64,000 nt of DNA, taken from positions 744,001-808,000 of the forward strand of contig CAUSEJ010000001.1 in assembly GCA_963530635.1 (NCBI GenBank), in the 5' to 3' direction. Shown here piece after piece: positions 15,448 through 24,074 of this stretch. Position 1 is the stretch's first letter. Every line of letters starts with the position of its first letter. The DNA comes from Saccharimonas sp963530635 (GTDB lineage: Bacteria; Patescibacteriota; Saccharimonadia; Saccharimonadales; Saccharimonadaceae). Below the pieces are notes generated by a model. The model had not been told where the DNA came from. It searched no databases and saw nothing but the letters and a program-made list of their open reading frames with translations. The translations under genes were made by a program, and so were the position numbers.

Positions 15448-17595
15448 CTAGGGAGTAATTTTCTCAAGGCGGGCATACTGTATATTAAGCTTCTTGGTAG
15501 ATCCATTTGCAAAGCGCACGCTCACTGCCATGCCATCGATGTCGATCACCTCACCATCGCCAAACTGGAGCGACCGTACCATATCACCAACCTCATATGG
15601 CATGACCTCATCCAGCGCATCGTCATACACGGGCGTGGCTGGCTCGGCATGCACCATCGACAGGCTCATGCCCATATCGTCGAGAAAGCGTGATGGGCTG
15701 TTGTAGCTACGGCTACCAAATTGCAAGCGGCTCTGTGCATAGCTCATATAGAGCTCCTGCCGAGCGCGTGTCATCCCGACATAACAGAGACGACGCTCCT
15801 CTTCGAGTGCGGCTGGCCCCTCTTCGAGTGCCCTGGCACTGGGAAATAGCCCATCCTCAAGCCCCACCATATATACCACCGGAAACTCCAGCCCCTTGGC
15901 GGCGTGGAGCGTCATAAGCGTCACGCTGTGCGCACCCGTCGCTTGGTCGACCGAAGACATAAGCGCAACTTCCTCAAGAAAGTCTGACATGCTGGCAAAG
16001 GCCCGCGCGTCAGACAATAACGCACTGAGGTTAGCCTCGCGATCATCAGCCTGAGGCGAGCCATCAAGGATATAATTGCGGTAGCCTGTCTTAGTAATCA
16101 CATCATCAATCAGTTGACTTGGATCAGCCGCAGCCTCGACCTGCGCTTGGAAGCCGCGTAACAACTGACCCAGCTGCGTCAGGGTAGTCTGCGCCCGCTT
16201 CGTCAGTGTCGCTGCCTGGCTGGCATTAACCAGCGCACTAATGATATCGAGCCCACTAGTGCCCTGCCAGATGAGGAATTTCTCCAGGCTCGTTGCTCCA
16301 ATCCCCCGCGTTGGTACATTAGCGATCCGGCTAAAACTCACACGGTCATTTGGCTGGTAGATAAGGCGCAGATAGGCCAAGATATCCTTAATCTCCTTAC
16401 GATCATAAAATCGTACTCCACCAACCAACTGGTATGGCACGCGGTGCTGATTGAACGCTCGCTCAAAGGCATAGCTCTGTGCATTGGTGCGGTACAGGAC
16501 AGCAAAGTCGCTATAGTCGCGCTCACCGGTCGCCACCTGCGTAGCAATCTGGCTCGCAATGGTATATGCTTCCTCTGCCTCATCATAGGCAGCTTGTACT
16601 TGCACTGGTGTACCTGGGCCTGCTGCCGTCCAGAGGGTTTTATCCGTCCGCTGCTGATTTTTGTTAATCACATTGCCAGCAGCTTCGAGAATGGCCCCTG
16701 TCGAGCGATAATTTTGCTCAAGCTTCACCACCAGCGCCCCTGGGAAATCGCGCTCGAAGTTAAGAATATTCGTAAAGTCCGCGCCGCGCCAGCTATAGAT
16801 CGATTGCCAGTCATCTCCTACCACACAGATATTGCGCTGTGGGTTTACCAACAGCTTGATGATCTGATACTGCGCGGCATTCGTGTCCTGATACTCGTCA
16901 ACCAGGATGTGCTTAAACTGCGCTTGGTAGCGCTGACGCACCGCTGAGTGGTCACGTAGGAGACGCACCGTCTCGAGCAAGAGGTCATCAAAATCGAGCG
17001 CACCTGCATCAGCCAGCAGCTGCTCATACAGCTGGTAGATCTCTGCCACTGCCTGCTGGAAGGGAAACCGCGCACTAGCTGCGTAGTCGCTGGGCGAGAG
17101 GAGTTGATTTTTGGCTTTGCTAATTGCTGCACTGGCAGCACGCGGTTTGAGCTTGTCTGTACCAACGGAGAGCTGCTTCATCGCTTGTTTGATGAGCCCT
17201 TGGCGGTCGTCTTCGTCGTAAATCACGAAATTTGGTGGAATGCTAATGGCCGCGCCATCACGCCGCAAGATCCGCACACAAATACCATGGAATGTCCCCA
17301 TCCACGGCATGAAGGAGCGGGGCGGTTGGTCGGCTGGCGGTGTGTGAGAAGAGCTTACTTGAGTAGGCCCAGCAAGCTGCCAGAGGCGCTGGCGCATCTC
17401 GCGAGCTGCTTTATTGGTGAAGGTGACGGCCAAGACTTCATTTGGCCAGACGCCCTGCTCGGTCAGGAGGTAGGCAATGCGGTGCGTGAGTGTTTTTGTC
17501 TTGCCGCTGCCCGCCCCTGCAAGAATTAGGACCGGGCCATCAGATGCAACCACTGCCGAACGCTGAGCGTCATTCAATCCATCAAGTATATCCAT
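15448..17595 (-). CDS. pcrA: ATP-dependent 3'-5' DNA helicase PcrA/UvrD
   Basis: A 715-residue SF1A helicase, normal length. Motifs seen in order: Q-motif LNDAQRSAV, Walker A GAGSGKTKTL (about 27-36), TNKAAREM (Ia), LVDEYQDTN (II), GDDWQSIYSWRGA (III), LEQNYRST (IV), VTLMTLHAAKGLEFPVVYMVGLEDGLFPS (V, in two parts) and EEERRLCYVGMTRAR (VI). The C-terminal 55 residues form a Tudor-like fold (YEVGDMVRSLQFGDGEVI) as in PcrA. The enzyme acts in nucleotide excision repair, replication restart and removal of recombinase. TATAAT lies 8 bases before the ATG. Confidence 0.96.
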   Translation of the reverse strand: MDILDGLNDAQRSAVVASDGPVLILAGAGSGKTKTLTHRIAYLLTEQGVWPNEVLAVTFTNKAAREMRQRLWQLAGPTQVSSSHTPPADQPPRSFMPWMGTFHGICVRILRRDGAAISIPPNFVIYDEDDRQGLIKQAMKQLSVGTDKLKPRAASAAISKAKNQLLSPSDYAASARFPFQQAVAEIYQLYEQLLADAGALDFDDLLLETVRLLRDHSAVRQRYQAQFKHILVDEYQDTNAAQYQIIKLLVNPQRNICVVGDDWQSIYSWRGADFTNILNFERDFPGALVVKLEQNYRSTGAILEAAGNVINKNQQRTDKTLWTAAGPGTPVQVQAAYDEAEEAYTIASQIATQVATGERDYSDFAVLYRTNAQSYAFERAFNQHRVPYQLVGGVRFYDRKEIKDILAYLRLIYQPNDRVSFSRIANVPTRGIGATSLEKFLIWQGTSGLDIISALVNASQAATLTKRAQTTLTQLGQLLRGFQAQVEAAADPSQLIDDVITKTGYRNYILDGSPQADDREANLSALLSDARAFASMSDFLEEVALMSSVDQATGAHSVTLMTLHAAKGLEFPVVYMVGLEDGLFPSARALEEGPAALEEERRLCYVGMTRARQELYMSYAQSRLQFGSRSYNSPSRFLDDMGMSLSMVHAEPATPVYDDALDEVMPYEVGDMVRSLQFGDGEVIDIDGMAVSVRFANGSTKKLNIQYARLEKITP

Positions 17596-17603
17596 AGTAG
17601 CCT

Positions 17604-17609
17604 ATTATA
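17604..17609 (-). promoter_or_regulatory. -10 element of pcrA
   Basis: TATAAT on the minus strand, 8 bases before the ATG at 17595, predicting a leaderless or nearly leaderless mRNA. Confidence 0.65.
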
Positions 17610-17630
17610 CCGGATGCTGCTGCACTGGCG

Positions 17631-20600
17631 CTAGGTAAAGAGTGTGTAATAGACCGCGCCAAGGCCAGCACCAAGCGCTAACAGCATGACGATCCACAGC
17701 AGCCAAATCCAGCCAGCAGCTTGCTCGGGACGGCGGCGCGACTTTTTCGGTGCGCGGGTAAATTCTTCGGCGCTGTAGATTGGTGCGACTACATTGCCTT
17801 CGTTCTCTTCCTGAAGTGCTTGGTGGAGAGCTAGCGCGGTATCGCCATTTTGGGTGGTGGCAGCCGCTTCCTCGATGGTATTGACGTGTGCTTGGTCACT
17901 CGTGTCTGGCTCATCATCCCACTCAGTCGCAGTTGTCATTGGCTCGGCTTCGACTCGCTCTGCTTCGCCGTAGTAGTCGATATCTGGCTCACCAGGGCCA
18001 GGCACAGGCAAACTCAGGTCAATCTCATCCTCTGCAAACTGCGGTCCTGCTCCATCAGCCGATGCCTCATGAGAGTCGGCTGGTTCATCCGGGTAGAGCG
18101 ACCGGTCAGCACCGTAGTGATCCTCTAGCTGGTACATGGGCTCATCATCCGGTGTGGCAATCTCTGGCGTGTCTTGCTCGGGTAGCGAGTAGTGATCGGT
18201 TGGATAAAGTGATGGCGCATTCTCGCTCGTGTCTGTCAGCACATCGATGAATTGCTCGGCCGATGCATGCTCATCATGCGGCGCAAAAAGATGCGGCGGT
18301 GCAGATGGCTCGTTATTATCAGCCGGAGCTATGCCGAATGCGCCAGGCTCATCATGATACATCCCCATCGGAGTAGTATCGGCCAAAGTTGGCACATCAC
18401 CCACTAGCGTATCAGCACCACCCAGTGGGCGCTTATCGACCTTGGTCTCGGCGTCGGGCAAGAATGGTGTGTAGCCAAGCGGCTTTTCATCACCAGGCTG
18501 GAGGTCAAGCGCATCTGCAGATGGCGCTCCATCAGGCGTTGCTGCATCCGATACTTTAGCGTTATCACCTATTGGAGTATCTGGGGTTGCTCCTATGTGA
18601 TGCTGCGCTGGCTCATGGCCAGGTACAGGGCGAATATCCATACCCACCACTGGTGCGCTACTTGTCAGTGGCTCAACCACCGCACCTTGGCGGCGCACTC
18701 GCGGGCGAGCCGTTTGGGCAGCTGCAGCAACTGGGGCTGCACCACCCACGATATCCATAAAGCGACCACGCGAACGCTGTATAGCTGGAGCGGCTGCTTG
18801 ATCATCATTTGACTCGGCTGGTGCTGTCTCGTCTGCAGCATGCACAGCTGGCGTATCGGCAACCGATGGCTCAGTCTGTTGGTCGGCTGGCTGAGAAAGA
18901 GTAATTGGCACGACATCGGGCGCATTCTTCGGCGCGTCTTCCTCTTCTTGCGGAGGTGTTGGTGTATCATCGGTAGACACCTCAGGGCGAGCAGCAATAA
19001 TCTGCTGCGCCTTGGCTACAACATCATCGGCTGAGGCAAACAGTGGTGTAGCGGGTGCATATGGCTGCTCTGCTTGGTCATCAGGAGTATCCGGCAATTG
19101 CATATCTGTCGTGCCTTGCGCAATATCATTCGTATTCTGAGCGGCATTGGTTACATCAATGGCATTCGCTTCCTCTTGCGAATCAGACAACGGCGAGATA
19201 TCAAAGCGTGGCTCAGGAGCTGCCCGGTGCTCATTATACGTACTAAGGAGTGGCAATGGGCGATCGACGCGAGCTTCTGGCATGGTGTCCTCAGCATCAG
19301 CAAGCGTCTCCTCTGGCTGCGGCGATGGGCTGTCATTGTCCGCTACCACATCAGGCATAGTGTGCTCAGCCGTCAGCAATTCTGCAGGAGCGATATCGCC
19401 TGCCTGCGATTGAGCTGGCATAGTGGTGGGCTCAGCCCAGGAGCTACTCTCACTATCAAACGATTCATACTCGCTTGGCACACTCACGTCAGCTGCTTGG
19501 GCTGCCGTCTGGCTATCATCCATAGCACTCGTATTTTCTGCTACAACCTCTGGCCATGCAGGTGCAATATGGTCTCCATCAGGGGCTTGCACATCTGGCG
19601 TATCATCTGGCTCATCATATTGCAATTCGGGCCAGGCCGGCTCGTTGAGCGACTGGTTTAGTGGCTGCACTGTCTCAGTATCAGAAGCATCGCTACTACT
19701 CAACACTGCTGACACATCTGTGTTTGTCGGTGTTTCTGGTGCATAAAGCAGGTGATCGTCGCCAGCGTCATCAGCACCGCGAGTATCAGCTGTGTCATCA
19801 GGCTCATCCTGTGATGCTATGACAGATGCCTCATCATCAGCAGTATGCGTATCATTCATTGGCTGCACCACCGTTTCGGCGGGGGGTAGCGACGTGTTAC
19901 CCTCCTCTTCTGTTGGCGGTGGAATGATGAGTGGTTGTGGGGCAAATGTATCATCAAGATCATCAACGACGGATGCTTGCGCTGGCTCAGTATCATCATC
20001 TTGTACTTGATTCACTTCATTGAGATGACGGACAAGCGCTTCGTCATCGTCATCGCCCTCAGTATCTTCTCCCGCAAATTGATACGGCATCGTTGGCGTC
20101 TCCGACTCAACTTGCTCAATTGTCGCTGGCGTCTCTTCCTCTGTGGCTGTGGCAGATGTTTCGTCACTTGCCGCTCCATCACTCAGAGCTGATGCTGTAT
20201 TATCTGTCTCCGCCACAGGAGATGACTCATCTAAACCTGTTGTGGATGATACATCGTCAACCGGTGTCGCCTCACGGGCTGGCGGTGCAACAAACGGCCG
20301 CGCCGCCGACCGGCCGAAGAACTGCGCTCGATCGGCATATACGTCATCATCCTCGTCGTCATCGCTGGCTGGAGTAATAATATCGTCAGGATCAACCGTC
20401 ACGATCGCTGCAGGCTGAGATTGAGATGACATGTCATCTGTCGTCGTCTGCACTGGTGGTGCTGTATCTACAGAGTTAGCTTGAGTTGACTCTGCATCAT
20501 CCACCACATCAGTCTGCTCTGGCTCGGCAGGCATCGATGCTGGTTCACGTTCTGATGCAACGACCGACTCCGACAGCGCTCGGGCACGGTCAACGGCTGG

Positions 20601-21113
20601 CTCAGGCTCAGCCGATTCATACGACTCCCCTGCTAATTCTGCCCCGTCCGCCTGCTGCGACAGTGGCATAATTGTCAGCCCACGGCGGCGCACAGGCGTG
20701 CTGCCAGTATTAGTATCAGAGGTTGCATCAGTGACTGTAGTACTATCATCAGCCTGCACCGTGTCATCAGTGCTGTTAGTGTTATTTTGAAATGCTAATG
20801 CAGGTGACTGCTTAGCTGGCGTTGCAGTATCTGGTGAGTCTGCCTGCTGCACTGAACCTGTTGAGGTGTTGTCATCCTGAGCACGTGGCGTGCTTGCATC
20901 CTGCGCGTCATCATTCACCTCAGGACGAGCCGAGGTGGCTGCTGACGCCGCTTGTTGGGACGATGCAGCTTGGGTGCTTGATGAGGCCGAATCTTTGCTT
21001 GGTGTGGCGGCAGGTGCTTCAGACGGTTTGTCTGGCGTTGTTGGCAGCTGACCAGACTGGCGCATGAGGTCGTGCACCGCGCGGTCGAGTTCGTCGAAGT
21101 CTATATCTGGCAT
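17631..21113 (-). CDS. 1160-residue acidic disordered tail-anchored protein
   Basis: The start is the ATG at 21113 (MPDIDFDELDRAVHDLM), with AGGAAA about 7 bases upstream. The short N-terminal segment (1-22) looks like an ordered helix. Nearly everything from about 25 to 1120 is low-complexity and very rich in Asp, Glu, Thr, Ser, Ala and Pro, with loosely repeated D-D-T and A-x-P motifs; it is predicted disordered. A basic patch (KKSRRRP) precedes one C-terminal membrane helix (IWLLWIVMLLALGAGLGAVYY) and a tail of three residues. By the positive-inside rule the long acidic part should be cytoplasmic. No known family is recognised. It sits 35 bases downstream of the pcrA start on the same strand but reads from its own promoter. 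Confidence 0.85.
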   Translation of the reverse strand: MPDIDFDELDRAVHDLMRQSGQLPTTPDKPSEAPAATPSKDSASSSTQAASSQQAASAATSARPEVNDDAQDASTPRAQDDNTSTGSVQQADSPDTATPAKQSPALAFQNNTNSTDDTVQADDSTTVTDATSDTNTGSTPVRRRGLTIMPLSQQADGAELAGESYESAEPEPAVDRARALSESVVASEREPASMPAEPEQTDVVDDAESTQANSVDTAPPVQTTTDDMSSQSQPAAIVTVDPDDIITPASDDDEDDDVYADRAQFFGRSAARPFVAPPAREATPVDDVSSTTGLDESSPVAETDNTASALSDGAASDETSATATEEETPATIEQVESETPTMPYQFAGEDTEGDDDDEALVRHLNEVNQVQDDDTEPAQASVVDDLDDTFAPQPLIIPPPTEEEGNTSLPPAETVVQPMNDTHTADDEASVIASQDEPDDTADTRGADDAGDDHLLYAPETPTNTDVSAVLSSSDASDTETVQPLNQSLNEPAWPELQYDEPDDTPDVQAPDGDHIAPAWPEVVAENTSAMDDSQTAAQAADVSVPSEYESFDSESSSWAEPTTMPAQSQAGDIAPAELLTAEHTMPDVVADNDSPSPQPEETLADAEDTMPEARVDRPLPLLSTYNEHRAAPEPRFDISPLSDSQEEANAIDVTNAAQNTNDIAQGTTDMQLPDTPDDQAEQPYAPATPLFASADDVVAKAQQIIAARPEVSTDDTPTPPQEEEDAPKNAPDVVPITLSQPADQQTEPSVADTPAVHAADETAPAESNDDQAAAPAIQRSRGRFMDIVGGAAPVAAAAQTARPRVRRQGAVVEPLTSSAPVVGMDIRPVPGHEPAQHHIGATPDTPIGDNAKVSDAATPDGAPSADALDLQPGDEKPLGYTPFLPDAETKVDKRPLGGADTLVGDVPTLADTTPMGMYHDEPGAFGIAPADNNEPSAPPHLFAPHDEHASAEQFIDVLTDTSENAPSLYPTDHYSLPEQDTPEIATPDDEPMYQLEDHYGADRSLYPDEPADSHEASADGAGPQFAEDEIDLSLPVPGPGEPDIDYYGEAERVEAEPMTTATEWDDEPDTSDQAHVNTIEEAAATTQNGDTALALHQALQEENEGNVVAPIYSAEEFTRAPKKSRRRPEQAAGWIWLLWIVMLLALGAGLGAVYYTLFT

Positions 21114-21530
21114 GAACGGTTTCCTTTGTTTGTTTTTATACAAGCGCTACAGTTTTTGTGTGGTACACACCAGTCCACACCCTGATACAACGAACCGGAG
21201 CCTCGTATCGAGTTTTGGATACTACCTCGGTTGTTGATCAATCGTATGCCCACAATGTATCGCTTATGTTGTTTTCTCTAGTGTAGCTTATTTGACATTG
21301 TGGTGCAACTCACCTTGTTCATTTGATGCGAAGTATCGATGCGCTGATTGCCCTATTCATACCATCGTGTTGCACTCTCGGCAATAGTCTACCTCTGGTC
21401 GATTGGCTGATATTTTTGCAAAAGGTACTCAGCCTAAATGATGTTATTTTTACACCACTTTTTCATATACGCTGTATTATATACAACGGTACAGTATGCG
21501 AAGTAAAAACAATTACCTTGCCTTCGCCAA
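21114..21530. other. Intergenic region with hairpins, no gene seen
   Basis: No convincing coding frame. A perfect GTGTG/CACAC hairpin lies at 21158-21170. A nested hairpin lies at 21193-21232, with outer AACC-GAG/CTC-GGTT around an inner CTCG-TAT-CGAG. TATAAA at 21135-21140 (minus) is a plausible -10 for the acidic-protein gene. Whether the hairpins belong to an untranslated leader of that gene or to a separate small RNA cannot be decided. Confidence 0.4.
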
Positions 21531-21560
21531 TAAAAACACCCACCGTAGCGAAGGTGGGTG
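21531..21560 (-). terminator. Rho-independent terminator of pyruvate kinase gene
   Basis: An 8-bp perfect stem, CACCCACC (21537-21544) with GGTGGGTG (21553-21560), has an 8-base loop. On the minus strand it is followed by a T-run (TTTTTATT). It lies 25 bases after the pyk stop codon. Confidence 0.9.
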
Positions 21561-21584
21561 CTTCTATAGGGTGTTCTAGCGGGT

Positions 21585-23015
21585 CTAGCGCTCGAAGGTG
21601 CGGACGCTCAGCGTATCTGTCCCACCAGTTGCGCCAGGCTGGCGACCACTGATAATAACGGCAGTCACCGATGATACATCACCAAAGGCACCTTGGCTGA
21701 GTAGCTCGCGTGTGAGGTCACTCCCCAGCTGCTGGCTGTCGGGCCGGACGAAACTGCGCGTTGCATACGACAGTGCAAGCTGCTGCGCTACGCGGGCATC
21801 TGGCGCCACAGCGACGATTGGCAACTCTGGACGGCAAGCAGCAATACGTGCAGCAGTCGCACCCGAGCGTGTCTCGGCAACGATCACTGTTGCATCAACT
21901 TTGTGCGCAACATCAACGGCAGCATGAGCAATCGCATTGAGCCGGCGGTTGGTGCGGCCCTCCTCGATGGGCATGTCATTCATCGGCCAGCGCGACTGAG
22001 TGTAGCGCACGGTATCGGCCATCATCTTAACGGCCTCAACTGGGTAGTCACCATTGGCCGTCTCGTCAGAAAGCATCACGACATCTGTCCCGAGGATGGC
22101 AGCAGTTGCAACGTCACTTACCTCAGCCCGGGTTGGTTCGGGGTTATCGACCATACTGGCTAGCATCTGCGTGGCAACAATCGAGAGCTTGCCATACTTG
22201 CGGCAGAGGCGGATGATTTCGCGCTCGACGATTGGCACAATCTCTGGGCTCGTCTCGACCGCAAGGTCACCACGAGCAACCATCACACCATCGGCGGCCT
22301 TGACGATTGCCTTGAGTGTCTCTGGCTCGATGGCTGCTTTGGTCTCGACCTTGGCAATGATTTGTGCAGTCGAACCATGGCTGAGCAAAATCTGGCGTAG
22401 GTTGTTGATATCCTCTGCACTCTGGATAAAGCTCAGTGCTACGAAATCAATATCTTTGTCTGCCCCAAACTCGATATCAGCCAGGTCCTTGGGCGTGAGA
22501 ATGTCACCACCAAAGTCGGTGTCGGGCAGGTTGAGCCCCTTGCGACTCATCAAGAAGCCATCATTACTCAGACGCACCTTGATGGCGGTGTCGCTAACGC
22601 GCTCGGTCATCTCACCGCGCAATTTACCATCAAAGAGATAGACAGGCTCGCCCACCTTAACCTTGTCGGCAAGGTTGTACTGAATGGGCAGACGATTGCT
22701 GCCATCGTGCTCCTCCACCGCGTGGTCAAGGATGATTTCATCGCCTGCCGCAATGTCGAAGTGGTTATCCTTGAGTACGCCGAGGCGAATCTTTGGCCCT
22801 TGCAAGTCTTGCAAAATCGCAACAGTCCGACCAACAGTAGCGCTTGCCTTGCGAATCCACGCAATTTGGTCAAGTCGCTCTTCATACGAGCCGTGGCTAA
22901 AGTTGAGGCGAAAACCGTTGGCGCCCGCCCGGATCAACGCTTCTATTTTCTCTGGTGTGTTGGTGGCTGGCCCCAGAGTAGCCAGTATCTTTGTACGTTT
23001 TGTAGAATTATTCAT
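21585..23015 (-). CDS. pyk: Pyruvate kinase
   Basis: A 476-residue glycolytic enzyme converting phosphoenolpyruvate and ADP to pyruvate and ATP in the cytoplasm. Seen are FRLNFSHG (substrate site), DLQGPKIRLG, the B domain (about 75-170), AKVETKAAIE with the catalytic Lys-Glu region, MVARGDLAVE, and the active-site helix QMLASMVDNPEPTRAEVSDV. The C-terminal regulatory-type domain is complete to the end. I use the ATG at 23015 (MNNSTKRTK). An ATG three codons upstream directly touches the TATAAT at 23025-23030, so the transcript most likely begins after it. A strong terminator follows the gene. Confidence 0.95.
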   Translation of the reverse strand: MNNSTKRTKILATLGPATNTPEKIEALIRAGANGFRLNFSHGSYEERLDQIAWIRKASATVGRTVAILQDLQGPKIRLGVLKDNHFDIAAGDEIILDHAVEEHDGSNRLPIQYNLADKVKVGEPVYLFDGKLRGEMTERVSDTAIKVRLSNDGFLMSRKGLNLPDTDFGGDILTPKDLADIEFGADKDIDFVALSFIQSAEDINNLRQILLSHGSTAQIIAKVETKAAIEPETLKAIVKAADGVMVARGDLAVETSPEIVPIVEREIIRLCRKYGKLSIVATQMLASMVDNPEPTRAEVSDVATAAILGTDVVMLSDETANGDYPVEAVKMMADTVRYTQSRWPMNDMPIEEGRTNRRLNAIAHAAVDVAHKVDATVIVAETRSGATAARIAACRPELPIVAVAPDARVAQQLALSYATRSFVRPDSQQLGSDLTRELLSQGAFGDVSSVTAVIISGRQPGATGGTDTLSVRTFER

Positions 23016-23024
23016 TGCGTACAT

Positions 23025-23033
23025 ATTATAGCA
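23025..23033 (-). promoter_or_regulatory. Extended -10 of pyk
   Basis: TGCTATAAT on the minus strand. It ends 9 bases before the chosen ATG (23015) and directly abuts an upstream in-frame ATG, which argues that the upstream ATG is not used. Confidence 0.65.
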
Positions 23034-23302
23034 GCATAATGCCAAATAGTGAAACACAAGCAATATTGCTTGCCGAGGTGTATTGAGCAATAAATTCGGA
23101 GTTTCATTCATTTCTCACACCTTGTCGCTCGCTATTCCCTGCCCTCTAGCACGATAAGGGTCATTCTCTGTCATATACCCTTATACCAGAACTAAGCATA
23201 GATTATGGCAATCTGCCATCATATACTACCTGTATGAAATGGTGAGAGGTAGGTAGATTGAGGTAGACATAGGAGGGGATACAGTATATACGTGTCGAAC
23301 AT
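23034..23302. other. Intergenic region between pyk and small membrane protein gene
   Basis: No gene seen. It holds an 8-bp inverted repeat, ATAAGGGT/ACCCTTAT, within 23150-23190, and a short TGGCA-ATC-TGCCA hairpin just downstream. A purine-rich stretch (GAGAGGTAGGTAGATTGAGG) lies around 23245. Function unknown. Confidence 0.3.
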
Positions 23303-23331
23303 TTGACAGTACTGTATAATCACAGTATGCT
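23303..23331 (+). promoter_or_regulatory. Promoter of small membrane protein gene
   Basis: TTGACA at 23303-23308 and TATGCT at 23326-23331 with 17 bases between. A second -10-like TATAAT at 23315-23320 lacks a well-placed -35. Unlike most genes here, this one has a leader of about 30 bases with an AAGGAG ribosome site. Confidence 0.55.
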
Positions 23332-23369
23332 AAGATATAACATCACTTTACTATAAGGAGTCTAACACT

Positions 23370-23609
23370 ATGGCACCATCCCTCTTACATCTCGCGTTGG
23401 CACTCGACTGCTTTGGCGGTATTCTCTATCTCTTGTTTGCACCGCGCATACCACGGGCTTTCTTGCCGTGGCTGACGGCAGGGATCATCGCGCTTCATCT
23501 TGTGGCGGCTGGCATATTGTACTGGCTAGGGCAAGATGGTGAGCTCCTAGTCCTGCCTATGGCATTGTATGCTGTAGCACCAATTATCCGGCGCTACCAG
23601 GGCAAGTAA
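23370..23609 (+). CDS. Small three-helix membrane protein
   Basis: A 79-residue hydrophobic protein with about three membrane segments (APSLLHLALALDCFGGILYLLF, LTAGIIALHLVAAGILYWLG, LLVLPMALYAVAPII) and a basic C-terminus. A clear AAGGAG lies about 9 bases before the ATG, and a promoter is visible upstream, so it is probably real. No family is recognised. It stands alone between pyk (opposite strand) and the structured region at 23.65-23.98 kb. Confidence 0.7.
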   Translation: MAPSLLHLALALDCFGGILYLLFAPRIPRAFLPWLTAGIIALHLVAAGILYWLGQDGELLVLPMALYAVAPIIRRYQGK

Positions 23610-23649
23610 AAACATCTACATCTCTTGCAAAAGAACTTCTCAGAGGTAA

Positions 23650-23980
23650 GGCCACTAGCATAGATAGAGCAATACCGCAGCGTTATCGGCTGCGGTATCT
23701 TGCTAGCGAAAAAGGAAATAGCGCTAAGCTTTGCTTAGAATAAAGCGCTTTCTCTCCGAGAGAAACGCAAACATAATGGCTCGCTCATGAGCAAAAGAGG
23801 AGGAATGATCACCCATCGCGCCTATCCACCTTGGTGGAGACCTCTGACAAATCCGTTGCCAACTGGCGATAGCGCCCACGGCTGATCGCTGCACCAGTAG
23901 CCTAACCCATAGCTACCTCTGTGCTAACATGTGTTCGAAGTACCTTATCAGTACCCCCTACGACAGTGTAGCACTATATC
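23650..23980. ncRNA. Candidate structured non-coding RNA, unclassified
   Basis: About 330 bases with no coding frame but many perfect stems in series. These are CTAGCA/TGCTAG (23655-23660 with 23701-23706) enclosing ATACCGCAG/CTGCGGTAT (23672-23680, 23690-23698); CTAAGC/GCTTAG (23724-23738); TTTCTCT/AGAGAAA (23749-23765); AGAGG/CCTCT (23796, 23841) enclosing TCCACC/GGTGGA; CCGT-GGCG/CGCC-ACGG (23853-23881); GTAGC/GCTAC (23897-23916); and GTGCTA/TAGCAC (23921, 23969). The density of nested stems is far above the rest of the window. The strand is undecided. I could not match it to RNase P RNA, tmRNA, SRP RNA or a known riboswitch. Confidence 0.5.
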
Positions 23981-24074
23981 GAACAATTAGCAAACGTTTG
24001 TTTCATTTTTGGGATTTTTTGTTCGGAATTTTATACTAACCAGTTTAACCATTCCTCGTATGACTATGGCATTC

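Noticed and set aside
17850..20700. Many plus-strand open frames opposite the acidic protein gene
   Set aside because: They are antisense shadows of a GC-biased, low-complexity coding sequence. They have no ribosome sites or recognisable domains.
23650..23980. RNase P RNA, tmRNA or SRP RNA as identity of the structured region
   Set aside because: I looked on both strands for the RNase P core (GAGGAAAGUC and ACAGAA), the tmRNA ends and tag with a T-loop, and the SRP tetraloop region. A GCAAAC and a GTTCGAA occur on the plus strand, but the surrounding stems and tag reading do not fit tmRNA.
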